The notes under the pieces are model-generated. The model saw only the letters and a list, made by a program, of their open reading frames with translations. It searched no databases and was not told the DNA's origin. The position numbers were made by a program, and so were the translations under genes. From Dimorphilus gyrociliatus (Eukaryota > Annelida > Polychaeta > Dinophilidae), in the NCBI GenBank assembly GCA_904063045.1, contig CAJFCJ010000026.1, positions 62,001 through 126,000 on the forward strand: a stretch of 64,000 nucleotides of DNA, read 5' to 3'. Positions 46,129-58,736 of the stretch are shown in pieces. The first letter of the stretch is position 1, and each line of letters opens with the position of its first letter.

Positions 46129-49100
46129 ATGGCACATATAAAAACTTACTGCAGAATTAAACCTTCATCAACTGCCTATCAAGATTTAAAAGTTATAGAT
46201 AATAACATAGTTATTCGGCTGTCGGATATTAGCCCAGATTTGACAAAAGTCAGATCGAAATCCGCAGTAAATTATCAGTTCTTATTCGGTCACGTCTTCT
46301 TTCCAACATCAAGCCAGACGGAGATATTTGAAACAGTAGCTTCTAATATCATTCAAGGTTATTATTGAAAATTTTTCCTAAAACATCATTCTTCTAATTA
46401 AAAGAATAATGACTTCTTTTCAAAATCTCAGGCTTTCTCGAGGGATACAATGGAACTATATTCGCTTATGGACAAACAGGATCAGGTAAAACCTATACAG
46501 TTGAAGGAGGGGGCAGGAAATTCGCAGAAAGAGGTCTTGCACCCAGAGCCCTGTCGAATATCTATAAAGCCTTAGAACCAAGACAAAATAGAGAAGATAT
46601 TTCTATTCACGTATCATATATGGAAATTTATCAAGAAGTCGGCTATGATTTGCTTATTCCAACGGACAAAAATTCTATAGTAACGTCTTTTCCAAAAGTC
46701 ACCGTTGTTGAGGGACCAAACGGAACTTGCATCATTCGCAATCTTTCGTGTCATTTAGCGGCAACTGAAGACATTGCTCAAAGCCTACTTTTACAAGTAT
46801 TTTCTTTTTAGTCATTAATCTCGATTCATCGCGTTTTATCATTGTAAAGGGTCAAGCTAATAGGAAAATTGCCGAAACTCCTATGAACTTAAGGTCTTCA
46901 AGGTCACACGCAGTTTTTACTATACAACTGACGTCGAAGAAACACGATTCTGATGTGATAGTCAAGTTTGTTTTAGTTTTTTTCGTTCTCTTTCTTATCA
47001 TAATTAAACGTCTATTTCTCTCGGTGGCAGATCGAAGCTCCATCTCGTCGATCTAGCTGGCTCTGAAAGAGTAGCAAAAACCGGTATTGAGGGACAACAA
47101 TTGAATGAGGCGAAGTTTATTAATTTATCACTTCATCACTTGGAACAAGTCATTAGTTCATTACAACAAGAGGCACAGTCCGACACGAAGAGGTCTCGTG
47201 CTACTGAGTATCGACTTTACAACCGGTATAGTTGCTTTTAGAATGAAAAGGACAACTAGTTTTATTTAAATAATTCGTTTTTCCTTTTTGTTTTTCCTTT
47301 TCTTTATTTCTTTTTTTGTCTTAATTTCGCTTTTGAAAAGGAATGAAATAGTTTCCTTCCATACGTTAAGGCGATTGCTCAGAAACGACGCGTAAAATTT
47401 AACCCATCTAATAAGTAAACGCTCCACTAGACATGATGCAAAATGCTTTGTTTCGCTAGATGCTAAAAAAGAGGCTATGATCTGTTAAAAGGTCGTTTGT
47501 TTTTTTTTTTTACGCAGATGGGTGACTTCTTTGAGGCCATCTAGTGCTGACAGCGTCCGAACAAACGTTTCTACTCATCACATTCCATATCGTAATTCAT
47601 TACTAACTATGGTACTAAGAGACAGTTTAGGTGCAGAAAATAGTTTCTTTAATCTTCTTCCATGGATCGATCTAAAAATAAACTTTGAATCGTATTTACT
47701 CCAGGCGGAAACTGTCAAACAGCCATGATAGCGACAATTAGCCAGGAGGAAGAGAATATGAACGAAACAATATCAACGTGCCGTTTCGCTCAAAGGGTTG
47801 CGTGTATCACTAATATTTTGCGGTAAGCAACAAAAACGATAATATAAATTTATTAACTTTATAAGTATGCATTTAATTTTTTTCTTTAAAAAAAAATATT
47901 TTTACTTAAAAAAAAAGAAAAAATGAAGAAATAGACGATAAATCCATGATAAATCGATTGAGAAAAGAGAATTCGGGACTACGCGCAGAGATAAATATAC
48001 TACGATCTAAGCAGGTATGCTGTGTGTATGTATATAAAAAATATACCTTTTAAATGACGCGTGAGCGGATTGTTTTCGCATGAATTAACCAGGCAGAGAC
48101 ACATAGTCTTGCTTCAATTGGATTAGTGTTGTAATGAACGAGCTGTTTTAATCGCTTTTATTAGGAACATTTCTGCCAACTTTTTCGTTCGTGTTTGAAA
48201 TCACCGGTTAACTACTTACGTTGAGAGATAACATCTTATTTATCTCTTAATTATATCTGTTAATCGGATTTTTTATTAGGCCATGGACGGTAAAGATCTA
48301 ACCGGAGATTTAAGTGAGGAAGATAAAAAATCCGTAGCAAAAATTATTCAGGCCTACATTGCTGGTAGGATAAAAGATCCTGTTCTTGCTGGTTAGTTAC
48401 ATTTCACTTAGGAAAGACGACATAATTAATGTTATACTCTCATTTCAGGTATATCGTCTGCCCAACAATTTAGAGAAAGTCTACGAATTTTAAAGGCTAT
48501 GATTATGCGCCATTACGCCTCAACCGCACCTTCCGCCGTGTCACCCGTATCTGACAGTAGAAATGTACAAGCTCCCGTTACACTTGTACAATCAACTCGG
48601 TAATTCAAACCTAAAGGAGCTCGAGGAAAATGGTTAATTAATTGCGTTTATTTTCCCGTCTTATTAGCGTAACATCTCCATCTTACACTGTTAAACGGGT
48701 CACTCCAAACGAAAATATTTCTAAGGAAAAAGGTGTTCTCAGGAACGCAGCTGTGCAAAAAATTATTCAAAATGCATTACATAATATAAAGAAGAATCAG
48801 CAGAAGGAAAATGAAGGTAATATATTAGGATATTTTTTTATCGGTTTATAGAATAAGCCACTATTTTCACTTCTTTGTACAATTTTTTTTCTCCACTCCC
48901 CTCGTTCCCGTTTTTTTTATTTAGAAAAGAAAGCATTATATAAATCGCCTTTCGAGCAGCAAAGAGAAAAAGAAATTTTAAAGTTATCCGATAAGGTCGA
49001 AAGTAAAATTGTTAAAGTTCAAAGCCAAGAAAAAGAATTAAAAGAGCAGGCCCTTAATCATAAAAAGAATGATTTAATACGAATCAATAATGATTTAAAG

Positions 49101-50735
49101 TCAGTTTTTTTTTTAAGTTTTTTTAATTAGTTCAATTGATTTTTCTTTTATCTGAATCTTTCCGCGCCCTTATTGTCTTTTTACATATTTTAGGCAGGTA
49201 CATGGCAAAATTACCGCTCAAATTAGTGAACAAGAAAAGAATTTGTCCAACACTGACCCTAAGGGTTTGCAATCTGAGAAACTAGCTGAAAGTCACCTTA
49301 GAAAAAAATTAGTAAGTGAGATATTTTACTGATTAATCCTTTTAACTAAAATCGGTTTTAAAATTTAGGCTAAAGTCGAGAAACGTATGAGTTTAGTAGA
49401 AGAGCATTTGAAGAAAATATCATCTCAAGAAACAAAAATAAAGCAGACTAAAGTTCGTGATCGCTCCTCACCCGATGATAATTTACAGGCTAAATACCCT
49501 GAATATATACGTAAAGATGGTAAATTAAACACAAGGGAATTACTGGATTCCCTAAAAAGACAAGATAGGCGTCAAGAAAAGGTCATGGCAGTTCAACAAG
49601 ATCAATTGCAGAAGCAAAAGACACTATCCAAAGCCCAAGAGCTTCAACTTAAGGAGGAGGCCACTCGTCTAAAATTAAACGAATTAAGAGAAAAATTAAA
49701 ATCGGCTAAAGTATCCGCAACTCCGGCTGTTGTGACAGATACAAATGATAATATAGAGATGAAATCTAGTACAACAGCTACTGCGGCTACTATTACTACG
49801 GTTACCACAATCACCTCGACTGCCAATTCACCTGTAGTACTCCCAAGGTAATTTATAAATCTATACTAATGGTCTCTTAGAATTAATAATTTAATTTTTA
49901 TATTGTCACTCTCCTGCCCTCCAGGCAAGCTTTTGTAGAACCAAAACGTATCAACTCAAAGAATTCATCGGAAAATTATGAAGATACCAAAGAAACATCT
50001 AAATTACATAATCGAGCTAATGTTGTGCAAGATAAACTAATTCTTCTTAAAGAACGCCTAAATAGCATTAAAAAAGCATCTAATTCTACGGAAGGACAAA
50101 AGAGTAATGAAATTCCAAGCCGACCAGGCTCTTCAAAGAGTGTCGAAGAGATGATGAAAGAGGCACAAGTAATGAAAGGGCGAAAAGACCCTTCGAAATT
50201 ATGGAGCGGTGGCTATACGACCCCTTCGACGCCGCCCTCCGAGCAGTCGAGTACGACGACTTTAGAGAGACCTCTTTCTAGACCTAATTCAAGCAACAGT
50301 GAGCGATTGAAAGAGTTTATAAGAAGTGGAAGCGCAGGCAAATCTCATTTGGCTAGGATAGCAAGAGTTCGAGCTGAAAAGGATGAAAATGAAGTAAACG
50401 AACCGATAGCGGAAAGACCTACATTATCGACTTTGCTGGCCGCCTCCAATTCTGAATCGATTACGGTTTCTCACGATTATTACGACTCGTTCGCCAGAAA
50501 TTCCCGTTCCGGTACACCAACAAGCAATCAGGTGCCGTCGAAAAAATCCTACCCATGGACGAGAAAGGAGAAGACAGAAAATGACTCTTCGAATGTCTGG
50601 GGACCGGAAGCAAAGGTCTATATAGACTTGTTGTATGTCAGGGTAATGAATTTCTAATTGACAATTTTCTATTTGCAGACGCGTTCAGTTAGTGATAGTA
50701 TTTACGGATTTTTGGAAAAATCAAAAGAAAAATAG
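46129..50735 (+). CDS. KIF6: Kinesin-9 family motor, KIF6-like
   Basis: A multi-exon gene from ATG 46129 ([19 protein letters not shown]) to TAG 50733-50735. Motor domain: [18 protein letters not shown] (P-loop, about 46445-46490), [14 protein letters not shown], switch [14 protein letters not shown], switch [38 protein letters not shown], and [10 protein letters not shown]. These match KIF6 more closely than KIF9 (for example [11 protein letters not shown] and HIPYRNS). After the neck comes a segment like KIF6's [17 protein letters not shown] region, then a long Lys/Gln-rich coiled coil (48900-49700), a Ser/Thr-rich part, and a final [13 protein letters not shown]. Kinesin-9 motors act in motile cilia. 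Odd: an extra stretch of about 40 residues sits in loop 12 of the motor, split by a 289-bp intron (47229-47517). A poly(A) signal lies at 50930-50935. Confidence 0.88.
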
Positions 50736-50929
50736 GTCACAATCTAAGATAGAAAGAAAAAGGAAATAAGTATGGACGCCAGACGTTTCGGATTGTAATA
50801 CTATATACGATATACGGTAATAGTCCGAATGTCAACAGTAAAGCTTCCAAGTGATGCTAAGCCGTCGCATTTCTTATTAATTCCGACCCTAGCAAATGTC
50901 TCGTTTGTAATTATTTTGAATTTATTTGC

Positions 50930-50935
50930 AATAAA
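50930..50935 (+). promoter_or_regulatory. Poly(A) signal AATAAA of the kinesin gene
   Basis: AATAAA 195 bp after the kinesin stop codon; the nearest strong match downstream of it. Confidence 0.5.
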
Positions 50936-52669
50936 ATATAATTTTAATATTCAGATCATATTCCGGAAACAATTTGTTGCAAATATAATAATGTGAATGA
51001 TGCAACTTTGAAGTCTAATATAGTTTATAATGTATTTAATAGTTTCTCGGTGAAATTTCCTTCTAGCTATAAACCAAACCGATGTTCGTTTGCGTCGTCT
51101 CTTACTCTATATACCTTCATTTCTTTTTTTGAATTCTCCCAATCGACTTACTCTATTTACCACATATCCATTCCTCTCTTAGCATCTCACTTCTCACAGT
51201 ATTCGTTCTTTCTCTCCTGCTATCTTTAATTCTTGCTTTCTCTGTTTCCTTCTTTTTCTCTTTTCTATCTATCCCTTTTTCTCTTTTTCTATCTCTTTCT
51301 TTCTTTTTCTCATTTTCTCCTTTATTTTATTCCCTTCCGTTTTCCCCTTTTCAACTTTTCTATCCCTTTTTGTCTCTATTAGCATATATTCTATTGCCTA
51401 TGTAAATATATTTGGATGTTTGTAAGTTTATACAAATTTGTTTGAAAATACATGTATTATATCTCTCTCCCTGCCGCACGATCTCTCCTTTTATCCGACA
51501 TATGAAAAGAGGAGAAAGAAATAAGCTTATTCATTGCCCTAAATCTAGACCTATAGATTCGCCTAATTCTTCCTTACTGTTTATTATTATCTTCTGTGAC
51601 GGGTTATTTTCGACAGAAAAATATATGTTGATCATAAAACGCCTAGCTGCATAATACTAGACTATTTAGGAAAGAAGAATACTTGTATATTGCCTCAATT
51701 ATTAGTAGGAAGAGTGTGATTTGCAGGATTTTGTTCTCTTTTTTGTACGTTTACAGAATAGGATTTATACACATAATTATTCTCTACTAATGTTGTTAAG
51801 ATTATTTTAATAACTCTATATAAAGCTTTGAATAAGACTAATTCACTGAAAAGAATTAGAAGGTAAAACAATCTTTGTCATATTTTATTCAAAGTTGAAC
51901 AGTTATTGCTCAGCTCACATTCACAAAGAAGGGATGTTTAAATAACATACATTCTACGTTAGCAGTAAAAATTGTAAATTCACAAGAGCACACATTTATA
52001 TACAATATGTATATAGTGTACATCTGCATGTAGCTTTATAATTATTAACTTATTCGTGTATTTAGAAGCTTTCAAATACATACGTCGTTCATAGATGAAA
52101 ATATATTCATATATTAATATACAAACTCATTAAATATATATATACTGTATACATTTGTGCACGTATACAGTATATATAAACGCTTTCTAATGAAATATTA
52201 CCAAGATAAAGTCAACTCTTAAATAAGTGCAAAAAAACTCCTCTGACTTAACACAGACGTACTTTTTCCTTTAATTGAAAGACCAAATTATAGTTGGCCT
52301 ATTTTGTATAATTTTTTTTGCAGAAAATAAGCTTTCTTTAGAGATAACAGAACAAATTTTTCATTTATTTTATTATTTTTTTCCTGTAAGTCGGCTTACA
52401 AAAATTCGATTTATTACACTATTTATTTTTAGAGCTAATCCAGGATCGTAGTCATCGTTTTGATGATTAATTTAATATAACAAAATGTTAAACGTTTTTA
52501 AGTTTTTCTTTTTTAAAGGCGTATTACAAAAAAAAAAACAACATAGCAGTCAAGATTTCGTTTTACTCTCTCTCTCTGTCTCTCTATCGCGCTAATCTGT
52601 ACTATATGAAATATACATAAATCTATTTTTATATATACAAAAAACACAAAAAATACATACATAATCTCA

Positions 52670-52688
52670 CCCTCTCTCCCCTCTTCTT

Positions 52689-52717
<29 letters not shown>
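52670..52717. repeat. (TC)n microsatellite
   Basis: Nearly pure CT dinucleotides with a few CCC and TTT interruptions. Confidence 0.85.
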
Positions 52718-52719
<2 letters not shown>

Positions 52720-54424
52720 TTTCTCCCTTTTCTCTTTCACTCCTTCTCCCATTTTCCTTTTCTTCCCTCACGCATTAATATTATGTGTCTATTATCTCGT
52801 CTACTTACATATTTTATTACTGTGGAGAGAAAATGTCTTTTCCTATTCAAAAAAAAATATTTGGTTATATAATAAATTAAATTCTATATCGAATTTGTAT
52901 TATTTAAACATGAAAAAAAGGAAAATATCGAAATAATAATGTAATAATTGGAAAGAAGAGATTTTTCATAGTCTTTGAGCAGTATACGCACGTCTATTAT
53001 ATTACCTTTTCAATCTTACGTCTGATCCTCAATTAAAAAGTGAAATGTTTTCTTGCTGCTAAAAATTTTTTTTTAAAATAATAACTTACCTTTGGAGTGA
53101 TTTGTCATATTTCTTTTTCTTTTTTATCTTCCCTTTTCCCCCCTTTCCCCCCCCCCTTTTAAAAATAATACATCAAAGACGTTATTAATTTAACCTTTTT
53201 TTATAATTTCGAAAATTCGGAATTAATGTCTAATAAAAAAAAATAAAAAAAATTTTCCACTAATGGTAAGAAGCCTAATCTCAAGGGGAAAATATCATCT
53301 AAGGCTCTGCCTTAATTGTAGTAAAATTGACTGTATCATCACCAAAAATTTATATTAACAAGTTATGATAGCAATATAATATAATACTTCAAATGCTGTC
53401 GAAACCCTAATGCTTTAAAGTTGGTTCATAGGATTAAGCGCTGCACCTTCCTTTATTAAATTTTACTCCTTTGAGAAGAAAGAGTAAAAAAAACCTATTA
53501 TTTTTTACTGAACTATAGTAGCTTTCGGAGATACTCCAAGCTATCATTGGAATATACTCTAGAGGTTTAACTTGAATCATATTACAATTTTCTTCTTAAT
53601 TTTTTTGACAAGACCAACTTCCAGTAACATTCTAACAAAAATTTATGATGAAGAGTCTACTTCTAAATTGAATATGTACTAGAGAACAAACAACACCTGA
53701 AACTCTAAACTCATTCATCGTTGTGCTCTTTTATTGAATTCGACTACGAACAGCCTTCCTCAATTTAAGAATTGAAAAGAATCCTTTATATGGCGGCTTT
53801 CATTTATTTAATATTATTTTAATAATAATGTAATATTTTGCGTTCGAAATGAGAGAAAGTATTATCCCTAGACCTTTGGAGAAGTGCAGTCATTTTGCTG
53901 CCTATCGATATATCTTTTTTATTCTTAGGTGCAGAAAAAATTTGTTCTTATTTCCTTTGTCTTCGTTAAGGGGCATTTAGGAAAATAACTACTATTACAG
54001 GTTTAAAAGTGGTCACAGGCTTAGGAGCTACCCAATAGATAATCAATTTTTCCATTGCTGTAAATCAACTGCAATGATTTTATTTATCAACTCTAAATCA
54101 CATTATAATCTAAATAATTGTGTACTTGGCCCCCGTTTCAGATTGATTAAATATGCTATATACACCAAAAAAAAACACAGACCCTCCTTTCTACCTATAA
54201 ATACATTATTACCGAATTTAATCGAATAATACGGGAAAAAGCTGTTTGGGCCGTTTCTCTCTCACTCTCTCTTCTTTTTTTTTTATACAATTAAATTTAC
54301 GTAAAACAATCCAATACCCGATCTACATTTAACTTAAAAACTCTAATAATTAGTAAAATAAGCAATATTTCATAAGAAAGTGTGTATATGTGCATATATA
54401 ATTTTCCAAATATATATAGAGTAT

Positions 54425-54466
54425 TTATATATATATATATATATATAATATATATATATATATATC
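54425..54466. repeat. (TA)n microsatellite
   Basis: TA run with a single AA interruption; a second run follows at 54739-54761. Confidence 0.9.
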
Positions 54467-54725
54467 AATAAATGCGTAATCTATGTACATTTATAATTTC
54501 AGAGTTATATATATAAATAAGAATATTTACAAAAGCACTAGATAATTTCATGAAGGACTGGGCTTTCAGGGATAGTTTGCATAAAATATTTTGTAAAAAA
54601 AATCCTTTACGCTTTACCCTGTTTTTACCCTGTCACTGCAGTTACATGTAACACTCTATCGATAGGTTAATTGGATATATACGAAGGTAAATATATATGC
54701 AGGTATAGAGAATATAGATATAAAT

Positions 54726-54761
<36 letters not shown>

Positions 54762-55017
54762 GAATATGTGTATGTTTATATGTATACATATATACATACA
54801 TATAAATGTTTATCTACAGGTATATGTATAAAGAATATATAAAGCAAACGTTATACAGACTTTATCTAGATAGAAAAAGGTATATTGCTAATTTGAATAC
54901 GCAACGATCAGTTAGTTAAAATTATTAGAGTTAACTTGATTGCGATTAGAATTTGTTTTTGTTATTATTTATAGGAATGGTTCAAAGCTTCGTTGTCTGT
55001 ATGATCTGTGTGTTGGC

Positions 55018-58000
55018 TCAATAGATGTAATCGTTATAGGATTTAAAATGCTGAAGGTCGTATACCTGCTGATGGTTTGATTGTTTATCGGAATCTGGAG
55101 GATTAGAAGTGTCGCTATCGCGTGCGGCCAGCGCCCGTGCAGCGGCGTCTGCAGACTCGTTCAAAGGATAAGCGAGATGAGGAGGAAGCGGTTCCGGAGG
55201 GGGCGGAGGTGGAGGAGGGCAAAGCTTGACTAGTGGAGCAATAACTGGTGAACAAACACTCTCCGTGTCCGTCTCTTCAGATACTTCCGATACCTCCTCT
55301 ATGACGTGAATATCAGTCAATTGCTTTTCGGAATTTCCCGCATTCGTAACGTTGAGCGATGGCGTTGGTGCTAGGCCATCAGCTGCTCGTTCTTGTCTTA
55401 ATTGTAGTAGAGGATTTAAAGCGGAGAAGTCGGTGAAAGGCTTTCGAGAAGGCGGATCAGGTGTCAAAGAACGAGCCAGACGAGGTGAGCTAGAAGACCG
55501 TAAACGAGGAGATCTAGAATTATTAGCATCAGAGCGCCTCATACGACCAGTACTGCTTGATGATGACGAGGAAGAGGCGTCCATAAGTGATTCCCGCCTA
55601 TTGAGCATTGGGTGACTTCGTGCTATATTGTTCAGTAGTCCAGCCGACATACTCATGGATAGAGAAAGCGATAGGGAAGCAACGGATGTCAATCCAGTAG
55701 ACGTATCTAATCGTTGAGGTTGTCCTGTTAAGGGGAAAAAGGGATAATGATAAAGAAGACTTAAGAAAGAAAGAAAACCCCCTAAGGGTTAGATTAGCGA
55801 ATTTATATTAAGTATATATGTACAGAATTTGTGTGCGCAATATAACAAAATAAAATATATGCACTTCTGGATAGAACGTTCCCCTGTACAGCAAATGGAC
55901 GAATAAAAAAGAAAAAAAAACCAACCGAAAACGATATTCATTACCCTTCTTGCTCTTTATATACTTACGTCTAGGCCGACATGCCGCTATATCTTCCTCG
56001 CTTGCTCCGGATTGTTGGCAAAGGAATTTCAAAGCGTGTATTTCTTTCTGTCGACACACCAATATGGTATATAGATTTGCATGCGCTTTTATTTATTTGT
56101 TTGTATTATTTGTTTTATTTATACGTCTTTCAAGTGTTTCTCATCTTCCAATAACTCGATTTTCTTCTCAGCGCGCCGTCTTGCCCTCTTCTGTAGCTTG
56201 ATACGAAATTCCTGTCGTTGTTTTGCAGTAACCATAATTCCTAACGGGAAAGATAGGAATAGAAAAGAGAAAATTATCTCTTAGTGAAGATGTATAACTT
56301 TATATACTTTACACTAAGTTTATGCTTATTTAATTTTCTTATCTTACCGTTAATTACTCTCAAGATCCGCCAGAGAAGGAAGACTATAAGTAAGGCTGCC
56401 GCCTCTTCGCCTTGAACCTCTCCGATTCCTTTCAGAAATACTAAATCTAAAGCAAACGACGCTACTATTATCACAGCATCAAATATCTCCATTTTGTGCT
56501 TGAAAAATTCTAGACCCATTCCAATCACTTTGAGCAAGACCTAAAAACAGTAAAAAAAAATAATCTGTATATATATGTATTTCAACGACGATTGGCTGTT
56601 AAGATGCAATTACAGAAACAGTTAAGACCTGGATAACAAAAATGCCAAGTATAGTAATACTGCAGAAATGCAGGCTGTGAGCAATCTTGAGTAGAAATTT
56701 CGATTTCGAATACGTATGGCTGACTGGTTCGTTTGATAAATAATGACTGTCATTCGAAAATCCTCCACCGACTCCTTGCTCAGATAAATATGGTGGCGGC
56801 GTCGAAGAGGAAGTAGCAGAAGGCGATGACGACTCCTCGCCATTGGTTGTTACGGATTCCGACTTCTGGCTGTATTCGCACAATCGCCTCATTTGCATAG
56901 AAGCCGAACTGACGTTTGGCGAATTATCAGGCATGGAAAGTAGGCTGAGAATGTGATCGACGTTCGAACCTTCATAGCCTCGCAATTCTTCCGCGTGAGC
57001 GACTCGAATGAATCCGAGCACGTTGTCGAGATGAGATTGCGTTTCTTCGTACTGTCCTAATACGTTTCGTAGGATAAGGATATTGTCCGCTTTATTACAT
57101 AGCGCGAAAAAGATTTTTTTCCCTCCGTCAAGCGTATAATTTGGGTGCATAAAACTAAAATATAGCGAAAGGATAACGGGAAGAGACTGGAGGGAGAGTG
57201 GCAAGAAAAAAAGGACACAGTAAAAATTCGCCACTGGCGTTCGTCCTGCCATTTGCGTACGGAAATTGCGGGCAAGACGACTGCAAACGATCAAAGTGGC
57301 AAATCGATAAGATTCGGCGCGCACCTGCAAGCTTTTCTGAAGAAAGGTGGAAGAGGAGAGCGAACCCGACTGATTGAGGGCAGTTTATCGCCGTTCACTT
57401 CCCCAAGGAGTCAAGTTAGCACTACGTCTCCCAATTCTTTACTGTACACATTATTTTTTTTTTAGGTCTATTTTGCGTCAAAATCTATTTTAAACTTTTT
57501 GTTGCCTTCAGAATCGTTTCATTTCATTCCGTTCTAATTCTATTTGTTCATATGTTTTTACGATTCATAATTTTAATATTTTCCTTCCCGTTTCTCTTTT
57601 TCCCAAAAGTCCCGCTTCCCTTTTCCGTTTTACTGTTTTTCTATTCTATTCTTTCCTTCTTCATTCTTTATCTGCCTATCTATGTGACTATCTATCTTAC
57701 CTCGTATGGCGTGCAGGTCGAGAAGGATCTCGGCAATCACGACTCCGGCGTCAATTAGAACTAATACGCAGAGAAGAATTTGTAGCGGATTGCTTTCGAG
57801 TAACTTTACCAACTTTCCTCGCCATCTGCAAACAATAGATTATTCAGGAATTGGGTTAACACAAGACTTGTAGAGAATTGGCAGTAGACAAGCGCGTCGC
57901 ATAACGCCGCAGCACGACTGCAATGCAATTCATAAAGCGGCCGTTCGTCCTGACGCGTCAATTAGGCTATGCGACGCAGCTGTGAATTTCTTCCCTCCCC

Positions 58001-58368
58001 CTTCTCTATTTCTCTTTTTTTATCTCTTTTTATATCTTTTCCCTCAACGAATCTTTCTCAATTTCAGAAGCTTAAGAATAAAGTAGAAAAAAAAACAATA
58101 TAAAAAAATAACTAACGTTTTAGGCTCGTCATCTTGTAACGAACGTAACTCTTCGTCTAAAAGTTCCGAATCCACGCTGTCGTCCTCCAGGTCTTTTAAG
58201 AATTTTTCATCCTTCAACCACTCGCAACGACTGCCGTATTGTGACAGCCTGTTTAGATGATTTATAGTAGAAGTTGCAGTTGAAATATTAACGTTATTAA
58301 TACTACTTCAGAAAAAAAGACTGTAGAAATTAAAATAATAAATTGAAAAATTCGTTTAACCTCCGCAT
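55018..58368 (-). CDS. HVCN1: Voltage-gated proton channel Hv1 homologue, heavily modified
   Basis: Eight exons (complement of 58361-58368, 58117-58248, 57701-57825, 56629-57056, 56348-56540, 56125-56240, 55969-56047, 55018-55724) sum to exactly 596 codons. S1: LLCVLVLIDAGVVIAEILLD (Asp112, Glu119 and Asp123 equivalents). S2: HFCSITILGIFVIQVLLKV. S3: HKMEIFDAVIIVASFALDLV with both acidic residues. S4: LLIVFLLWRILRVING, with the second and third arginines of human Hv1. After S4 there is a basic coiled coil (KQRQEFRIKLQKRARRRAEK, then KEIHALKFLCQQSG), as in the dimerising Hv1 tail. Oddities: the first S4 arginine is Leu and the S2 Glu153 equivalent is Gln. The S1-S2 loop is about 120 residues. 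The protein ends with a tail of about 240 residues rich in Ser and Arg, with an eight-Pro run and an acidic patch. Human Hv1 has 273 residues. A membrane proton-conducting role is inferred from the family. Confidence 0.9.
57057..57700 (-). other. Long third intron of the Hv1 gene
   Basis: At 644 bp this intron is several times the window norm. The + strand is pyrimidine-rich at 57540-57690, and the minus strand stays open for about 90 codons ahead of exon 4, which mimics a longer exon. The GT (57700) and AG (57057) borders keep phase with S1 and the S1-S2 loop. Confidence 0.6.
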
Positions 58369-58669
58369 GACGCCGAGTGGAAGACGGCGCCATTTGTAAG
58401 AAAAAACTTAATTATTTGAAAAAATTTTTTATCACGCACACCCTCTTCTCTGACTCGTTTGGCTTATCTTTTTTCTTTTTCTATATCTCTTTTTTCGCTC
58501 TTCCCCACTTCTCCTTTTATACTAATTTCCTTTTCTGTTTTTTTTTTGTGAGATCTTTTCGATTTTGCCTTTAATATAATGCATATATCTCGTTGAAGCT
58601 CGGATAACCTACCCTTATCAGTATCTTTACCTTCGTCCTTCTCGCGTTGACTGTCTTTCCTTTTTCCGT

Positions 58670-58736
58670 CGCTCTCTCGCTCTCTCGCTCTTCCTCTCTC
58701 TCGCTCTCGCTCTCTCTCTCTCGCTCTCTCTCTCAC
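58670..58736. repeat. (CTCTCG/CT)n repeat
   Basis: Interrupted CT array with recurring CTCTCG hexamers; read on the minus strand it gives a spurious Arg/Glu-rich open frame. Confidence 0.85.

Larger units (their letters stand above)
50736..55017. other. 4.3 kb intergenic interval, kinesin 3' end to Hv1 3' end
   Basis: Convergent 3' sides of two genes; no other gene supported. It contains a pyrimidine-rich stretch (about 51215-51380), TATACWGTATA pairs at 52141-52151 and 52164-52174, TC microsatellites (52560-52585 and 52670-52717), and TA runs (54425-54466, 54739-54761). Small open frames over the TC repeats are repeat translations. Confidence 0.55.

Noticed and set aside
45946-46137. 63-codon minus-strand frame overlapping the kinesin start
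   Set aside because: It would overlap the kinesin ATG, does not join in phase to archaemetzincin, and a better AMZ first exon exists at 45503-45626.
52513-52752. Minus-strand open frame rich in Arg/Glu
   Set aside because: Translation of the TC microsatellite; low complexity only.
57057-57330. N-terminal extension of the Hv1 S1-S2 exon reading through the intron
   Set aside because: A consistent acceptor at 57057 joins S1 in phase; the extension includes hydrophobic filler unlike any Hv1.
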